Both the position numbers and the translations under genes were made by a program. The notes below the pieces were generated by a model. That model was not told the DNA's origin and made no database searches. It saw only the letters and a program-made list of their open reading frames with translations. Positions 61,401 through 64,000 of a stretch of 64,000 nt of DNA are shown piece by piece. This DNA comes from Streptomyces asoensis (GTDB lineage: Bacteria; Actinomycetota; Actinomycetes; Streptomycetales; Streptomycetaceae): NCBI RefSeq assembly GCF_013085465.1, contig NZ_CP049838.1, positions 1,240,001 to 1,304,000 of the forward strand. Direction: 5' to 3'. Positions within the stretch are counted from its first letter, which is position 1, and each line of letters opens with the position of its first letter.

Positions 61401-64000
61401 TCCACGTCCATCAGCAGGACGCGGTCCGGGTTTTCGGCCTGCGCAGCGCGTATCAGGCCCCAGACTGCGGCGCCCGCCGGGTCGGTCACTTCGAGGTCGC
61501 CGGAGACCCCGACCGCGCAGCGCGTTACGACGAGCAGGCGGGTCGACTCGAGTTCCGGTGCGGCAAGGAATGTCTGAAGGATGCCGAGGACACGGGCGAC
61601 GAGGCCGCGGACCCGTTCGGGGCTGACGACACCGTCGACGGCGTCGACGATCAGCACGTCCGGCATCGACGCGCCGGACCGCACCAGTTCCTCGACGTCC
61701 AGGGCCATGGAGACCGGGTGCGAGACAACCCCGGCAGTGGTGCCGGCTGTCGCTCCGGTCGGCACCGCGGTCCACTCGACAGCGAACAGGGCGTCCGCAG
61801 CGGGACCGGTCCGCCCGGCGGCTTTGACCTGCTCGTCGTCGACCGCGCGCAGCACGAGCGACTCGACCGACGCGACGGGGGCGCCCTCGCCGTCGGCGAG
61901 TTCCAGCGCCACCGATTCAGGTCCGGTGGGCGTCATGCGCACCCGCAGGCTGGTGGCGCCAGAGGCGTGCAGAGTCATGCCGTTCCACGCGAACGGCAGG
62001 ATGAGCTTGCCCTCCTCGGCCTTCCGCTCGGTGAAGGCGCCACAATGCAGGACCGCGTCGAGAAGTGCGGGATGCAGGCCGAACCCGGCCGCCGCCTCGG
62101 CATCGTCCACCGGGAGCGCGACCTCGGCGTAGATCTCCTCTCCGAGGGTCCACAGCGTGCTGAGGCCCTGGAACAGCGGCCCGTACGCGTATCCGGCGCT
62201 CGCCTGGTCCGCGTAGAAGCCGGTCAGGTCGACGGGTTGCGCACCCTCGGGGGGCCAGACCCCGAAGGCGACGTCGAGGGCCGGTGCGTCGTCGTCGAGC
62301 TGGCCACTCGCGTGACGCACCCACGGACTGCCGGCCTCGGTGTCGTCGGGCCGCGAGTACACCGCGACCGACCGGACTCCGCTGCCGCTGTCCTCACCGA
62401 CCGAGACCTGGATACGCACCGCGCCCCTGTCGGGGATCACCAGCGGGGCTTCGATGATCAACTCACGCAGGGACCGAGCACCCACCTCGTCCCCGGCACG
62501 GACAGCGAGTTCCACAAGAGCAGCACCCGGCAGCAGGACCGTGCCGGACACGGCGTGGTCCGCCAGCCACGGCTGCGCGGCCAGCGACAACCGGCCGGTG
62601 GCAACCACACCACCGGTGTCGGGAACACTGATCACCGAGTCGAGCAGCGCATGCTCCACCGCGAACGCGGGATCACCGACCGACACGTTCGAGTTCAGCC
62701 AGTAGCGCTGGCGCTGGAAGGCGTACGTGGGCAGGTCCACACGCCGGGCACCGGTACCGGCGAACACCTTCTCCCAGTCGACATCGACACCACGCGAGTG
62801 CAACTGCCCGAGGGTGACGAGCAGCGCACGGTCCTCCGGCATGTCCCGCCGCAGCGACGGGACACAGTCCTGCGCCACCATCCCCGACAGCACACCATCA
62901 GGACCCAACTCCACAAACGTGGAGACCTTCTGGCTGCGTAGCGTCTGGACACCGTCGTGGAAACGGACCGTGCCACGCACATGCTCCACCCAGTACTCCG
63001 GCGAACACAACCGACCCGCGTCCGCCACCTCACCCGTCAGATTCGACACCACCGGCACCGCAGGCTCGTGATACGTCAGCCCCGCCACAACCCGACGGAA
63101 CTCCTCCAGCATCGGATCCATCAACGACGAATGAAAAGCATGCGAGACCCGCAACCGCTTGATTCGACGGCCCTCGAAACGCGCCACCACCGCCGCAACC
63201 GCATCCTCCGCACCCGACAGCACCAACGACGTCGCACCATTGATCGCAGCGACACTCACACCGTCACCAAGCAGGGGCGTGACCTCGCCCTCCGCCGCCT
63301 CGACCGCGAACATCACCCCACCCGACGGCAACGCCTGCATCAACCTGCCCCGCGCCACCACCAAAGCCGCCGCATCCTCCAACGACCACACACCCGCCAC
63401 ATACGCAGCCGTCACCTCACCAATCGAATGACCCGCCACATAATGGGGACGCACACCCCACGACTCCACCAGCCGGAACAACGCCACCTCAACCGCGAAC
63501 AGCGCCGGCTGCGCATACCCCGTCTCGTCCAACAGCGCCGCCTCATCACCAAAGACCAGATCCTTCAGCGAACGGCCCAGACTCTTGTCCACTGCCGCGC
63601 ACACCTCGTCAAAGGCATCCGCGAACACCGGGAACACTTCATACAGTTCACGTCCCATCCCGGCCCGCTGCGCACCCTGGCCCGTGAACAACACACCCAG
63701 ACGACCCGCAACCACTGTTTCCGGCCGTACCGACGCGAGCCCCTCCCGCGCCTCCTCCACCGAACCCGCCACCACCACCGCACGATGATCGAAACGAGCA
63801 CGCGTCGTCGCCAGCGAATACGCGGCGTCCGTGAGGCTCAGTTCACGGTGCAGTTCCAGGTGGCCGGCCAGACGCCGGGCCTGCGCGCTCACGGCCTCAG
63901 CCGTTCTGCCCGACAGGACGAGGGGTACGAGCCCGCGCGTCGCGGTCGGTTCGGGAGCGTCCTTCTCGACGGCTTCCAGGATGAGATGGGCATTGGTGCC
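55409..64000 (-). CDS. Type I modular PKS, last two modules visible, 5' end outside the window
   Basis: The frame is open to the window edge. The first visible module has a KS tail (GTNAHLILE, 63970-64000); AT (63730-62800) with GHSIGE and HAFH, the malonyl-type motif; DH (62680-61870) with [10 protein letters not shown] and LLDAVLH; KR (61270-60700) with TGGTGTLGG, an LDD motif (B-type) and the S/Y/N catalytic residues; and ACP (60400-60180, GFDSL). The second has KS (60110-58830) with DTACSSS, EAHGTGT and NIGHAQA; AT (58560-57620) again HAFH; KR (56670-56050) with no LDD but a Trp before the catalytic Tyr (A-type); and ACP (55800-55580, GFDSL). A helical tail ends the protein. There is no ER and no thioesterase. 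Confidence 0.95.
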   Translation of the reverse strand, partial: GTNAHLILEAVEKDAPEPTATRGLVPLVLSGRTAEAVSAQARRLAGHLELHRELSLTDAAYSLATTRARFDHRAVVVAGSVEEAREGLASVRPETVVAGRLGVLFTGQGAQRAGMGRELYEVFPVFADAFDEVCAAVDKSLGRSLKDLVFGDEAALLDETGYAQPALFAVEVALFRLVESWGVRPHYVAGHSIGEVTAAYVAGVWSLEDAAALVVARGRLMQALPSGGVMFAVEAAEGEVTPLLGDGVSVAAINGATSLVLSGAEDAVAAVVARFEGRRIKRLRVSHAFHSSLMDPMLEEFRRVVAGLTYHEPAVPVVSNLTGEVADAGRLCSPEYWVEHVRGTVRFHDGVQTLRSQKVSTFVELGPDGVLSGMVAQDCVPSLRRDMPEDRALLVTLGQLHSRGVDVDWEKVFAGTGARRVDLPTYAFQRQRYWLNSNVSVGDPAFAVEHALLDSVISVPDTGGVVATGRLSLAAQPWLADHAVSGTVLLPGAALVELAVRAGDEVGARSLRELIIEAPLVIPDRGAVRIQVSVGEDSGSGVRSVAVYSRPDDTEAGSPWVRHASGQLDDDAPALDVAFGVWPPEGAQPVDLTGFYADQASAGYAYGPLFQGLSTLWTLGEEIYAEVALPVDDAEAAAGFGLHPALLDAVLHCGAFTERKAEEGKLILPFAWNGMTLHASGATSLRVRMTPTGPESVALELADGEGAPVASVESLVLRAVDDEQVKAAGRTGPAADALFAVEWTAVPTGATAGTTAGVVSHPVSMALDVEELVRSGASMPDVLIVDAVDGVVSPERVRGLVARVLGILQTFLAAPELESTRLLVVTRCAVGVSGDLEVTDPAGAAVWGLIRAAQAENPDRVLLMDVDEVQASRPALAGVLATGEAQVAVRADVVHTPRLVRAAADSVTGPVLNPTGTVLVTGGTGTLGGLVARHLVAAHGVRHLLLTSRRGPEAPGAEELTAELEAAGASVTVVACDMSKRRAVKKLLAAVSPDAPLTGVVHAAGVLDDGVIASLTQERIGAVFRPKVDAALTLHELTRDMNLSAFVLFSSAAGVLGGPGQGNYSAANAFLDAFAQWRRAQGLPAVSLAWGLWAESGGMIATMSESDQARMGRGGVLPLATEDGMALLDTALSGEASMLVPVKFDFAALTEQARAGQLPPMLRGLVRRPRRTARTAAADTGSATGDTLADRLATLTHEAQQRHLVELVSGEVAVVLGHAGAGSIGAGQAFNDLGFDSLTAVELRNRLNAVTGLRLPATLIFDYPSPGVLAEFLRVELVGEEAVAAESVAGRGLSAVSVSEDPIAIVAMGCRLPGGVASPEDLWRLVAEGRDGISAFPEDRGWDVARLFDPDPDAVGRSTVRHGGFLHDAGEFDPGFFGVSPREALAMDPQQRLLLETSWEVLERAGIDPTSLKGSRTGVFAGAMYHDYATNLTRVPEELEGFLGNGNAGSFISGRVAYTFGFEGPAVTVDTACSSSLVAMHSAMQALRNGECSLALAGGVAVMSTPGSFIEFSRQRGLAADGRCKSFAAGADGTSWAEGVGLVLLERLSDARRNGHEVLALVRGSAVNQDGASNGITAPNGPSQQRVIRQALANAGLSAADVDAVEAHGTGTSLGDPIEAQALIATYGQERPGVDRPLWLGSLKSNIGHAQAAAGVAGVIKMVQAMRHGVLPKTLHVDEPSPKVDWSAGAVELLTESQQWQAVPDSPRRAAVSSFGLSGTNAHVILEAVEPAGPVERAVVPGGVVRDGVVPLVVSGRSPEAVRAQAVRLAEFLDRERELSLTDAAYSLATTRARFDHRAVVVAGSVDEAREGLASVRPETVVAGRLGVLFTGQGAQRAGMGRELYEVFPVFADAFNEVCAVVDEGLGRSLKDLVFEGGDLLDETRYAQPALFAVEVALFRLVRSWGVRPHYVAGHSIGEVTAAYVAGVWSLEDAAALVVARGRLMQALPSGGVMFAVEAAEGEVTPLLTEGVSVAAINGATSLVLSGAEDAVAAVVARFEGRRIKRLRVSHAFHSSLMDPMLEEFRRVVAGLTYNEPVLPVVSNLTGEVADAGRLCSPEYWVEHVRGTVRFHDGVQTLREQKVSTFVELGPDGVLSGMVAQDCVPSLRRGMPEDRALLVALGQLHSRGVDVDWEKVFAGTGARRVDLPTYAFQRRRYWIEGDEPAVSEKVADPVDAAFWDIVDSGDANSLARSLRLDASALDGVLPALSSWRRRRRDQAVLDGWRYRIDWRPITDTLLSGAAVADGTWLMLVPAGQADAMAEATSGALTAHGGRVVRVDVDGEDRKGLAELVRVGLDTARPVGVVSLLPLDERPDAGHPTLSRGTAATVTLVQSLKDLDVTAPLWCLTSGAVAVREDREVRSETQPMIWGLGTVLALDHPRSWGGLVDVAARPDETALGRLVAVLCGGNGEDQVAIRATGAYARRMTRAESAAADGTVSREPWTPRGTVLVTGGTGGIGAHVARWAAGRGAEHLLLLSRRGRAAEGADALEAELTALGARVTVVACDVTDRTALGEVIAAVPSDVPVSAVFHTAGAAQEPVQLPDSSVAEFAEVGRAKVTGAVHLDALLADRPLDAFVVFSSGAAVWGGAGQGGYAAANAFVEGLAHRRRAEGRAATAVAWGAWAGGGMVDETVAEEFAEVGIELMQPELAVEALGQAMVGGEGHLVVAGIDWSRFTPSYTVARERPLLRELPDAAALTVTGTGTGSGKDAKTGDDGEALRARLLRLSPQERLTVLTDLVLAEAGQVLGHADGSTVVEDGLAFLDIGFDSLTGLELRNRLNRVSGLDLPQGLIFDFPTAGMIAELMLDTLEPELTVTPETVAEEIGKLESALAPALHDDASRTRAVSRLRELLAKWDHTEKGK
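57541..58671 (-). repeat. AT-domain DNA repeat, copy 2
   Basis: About 1.13 kb covering the acyltransferase and its flanks is nearly identical to 62713-63847. The offset is 5172 bp at one end and 5175 bp at the other, a difference of one codon. Long stretches are base-identical, including third codon positions. This points to recent gene conversion or module duplication. Confidence 0.85.
62713..63847 (-). repeat. AT-domain DNA repeat, copy 1
   Basis: Partner of 57541-58671 in the preceding module. The KR, DH and linker sequences outside the repeat are clearly different between modules, so the identity is limited to the AT region and edges of the linkers. Confidence 0.85.

Overview
The window is high-GC actinomycete DNA, almost certainly from a Streptomyces chromosome. 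The GC-rich third codon positions, frequent GTG starts, MmyB-type regulators, secreted glycoside hydrolases and an ansamycin-type polyketide locus all fit. No rRNA gene, complete tRNA gene or CRISPR array is visible. Much of the window is accessory sequence, with many decayed gene fragments between intact operons.

Layout. (1) 0.1-5.3 kb: an SDR oxidoreductase and an MmyB-like regulator that share a 17-bp palindrome upstream, then a frameshifted DUF2255 gene, an internally deleted Na+/H+ antiporter, a secreted SMP-30-like beta-propeller and a TetR regulator. (2) 5.4-8.3 kb: a CPBP membrane protease and a NarL-type two-component system. (3) 8.8-12.3 kb: two divergent MmyB-like regulators and an SDR. 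(4) 12.4-21.5 kb: an OmpR-type two-component system coupled to a GH9 glycanase, then divergent GH78 and GH76 secreted hydrolases. (5) 21.6-24.6 kb: an amidohydrolase, a metal-site-less amidohydrolase/Atu4866 fusion and a stand-alone Atu4866 protein. Each has the 21-bp operator that also lies between the two MmyB regulators and before the SDR of region 3, so regions 3 and 5 look like one regulon.

(6) 24.8-33.9 kb: an arsenic-resistance island bounded by ~120-bp direct repeats carrying a tRNA 3'-half-like sequence. It holds an MFS transporter, an ArsO-like flavoprotein with a Cys-pair tail, a decayed second ArsO, two ArsR repressors, an aquaporin, two arsenate-reductase-family proteins, a thioredoxin reductase and a TauE/SafE permease. 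No ArsB or Acr3 pump is present. (7) 34.0-37.1 kb: two MmcQ/YjbR proteins, an AraC regulator and a stretch of gene remnants. (8) 37.3-42.9 kb: a three-gene operon (WD40 protein, alpha/beta hydrolase, caspase-NACHT protein) that looks like a conflict or immune system. (9) 43.0-50.1 kb: IS remnants, an ABC-2 exporter with a TetR regulator, a GntR/FAD-oxidase operon and more debris.

(10) 50.1-64.0 kb: the downstream end of an ansamycin cluster, all on the minus strand. The order is a type I PKS with two visible modules (AT-DH-KR-ACP and KS-AT-KR-ACP, both malonyl-type), a RifF-like amide synthase, a group A FAD monooxygenase, a SAM methyltransferase, an aminoquinate/shikimate-dehydrogenase-like protein and a nitroreductase, closed by a strong hairpin terminator. 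There is no thioesterase; the amide synthase should release the chain by macrolactam formation. Domain content predicts a C3 hydroxyl next to a C4=C5 double bond at the end of the chain. With the neighbouring methyltransferase this points to a mycotrienin/ansatrienin/trienomycin-like product, an inference that needs the upstream genes to confirm.
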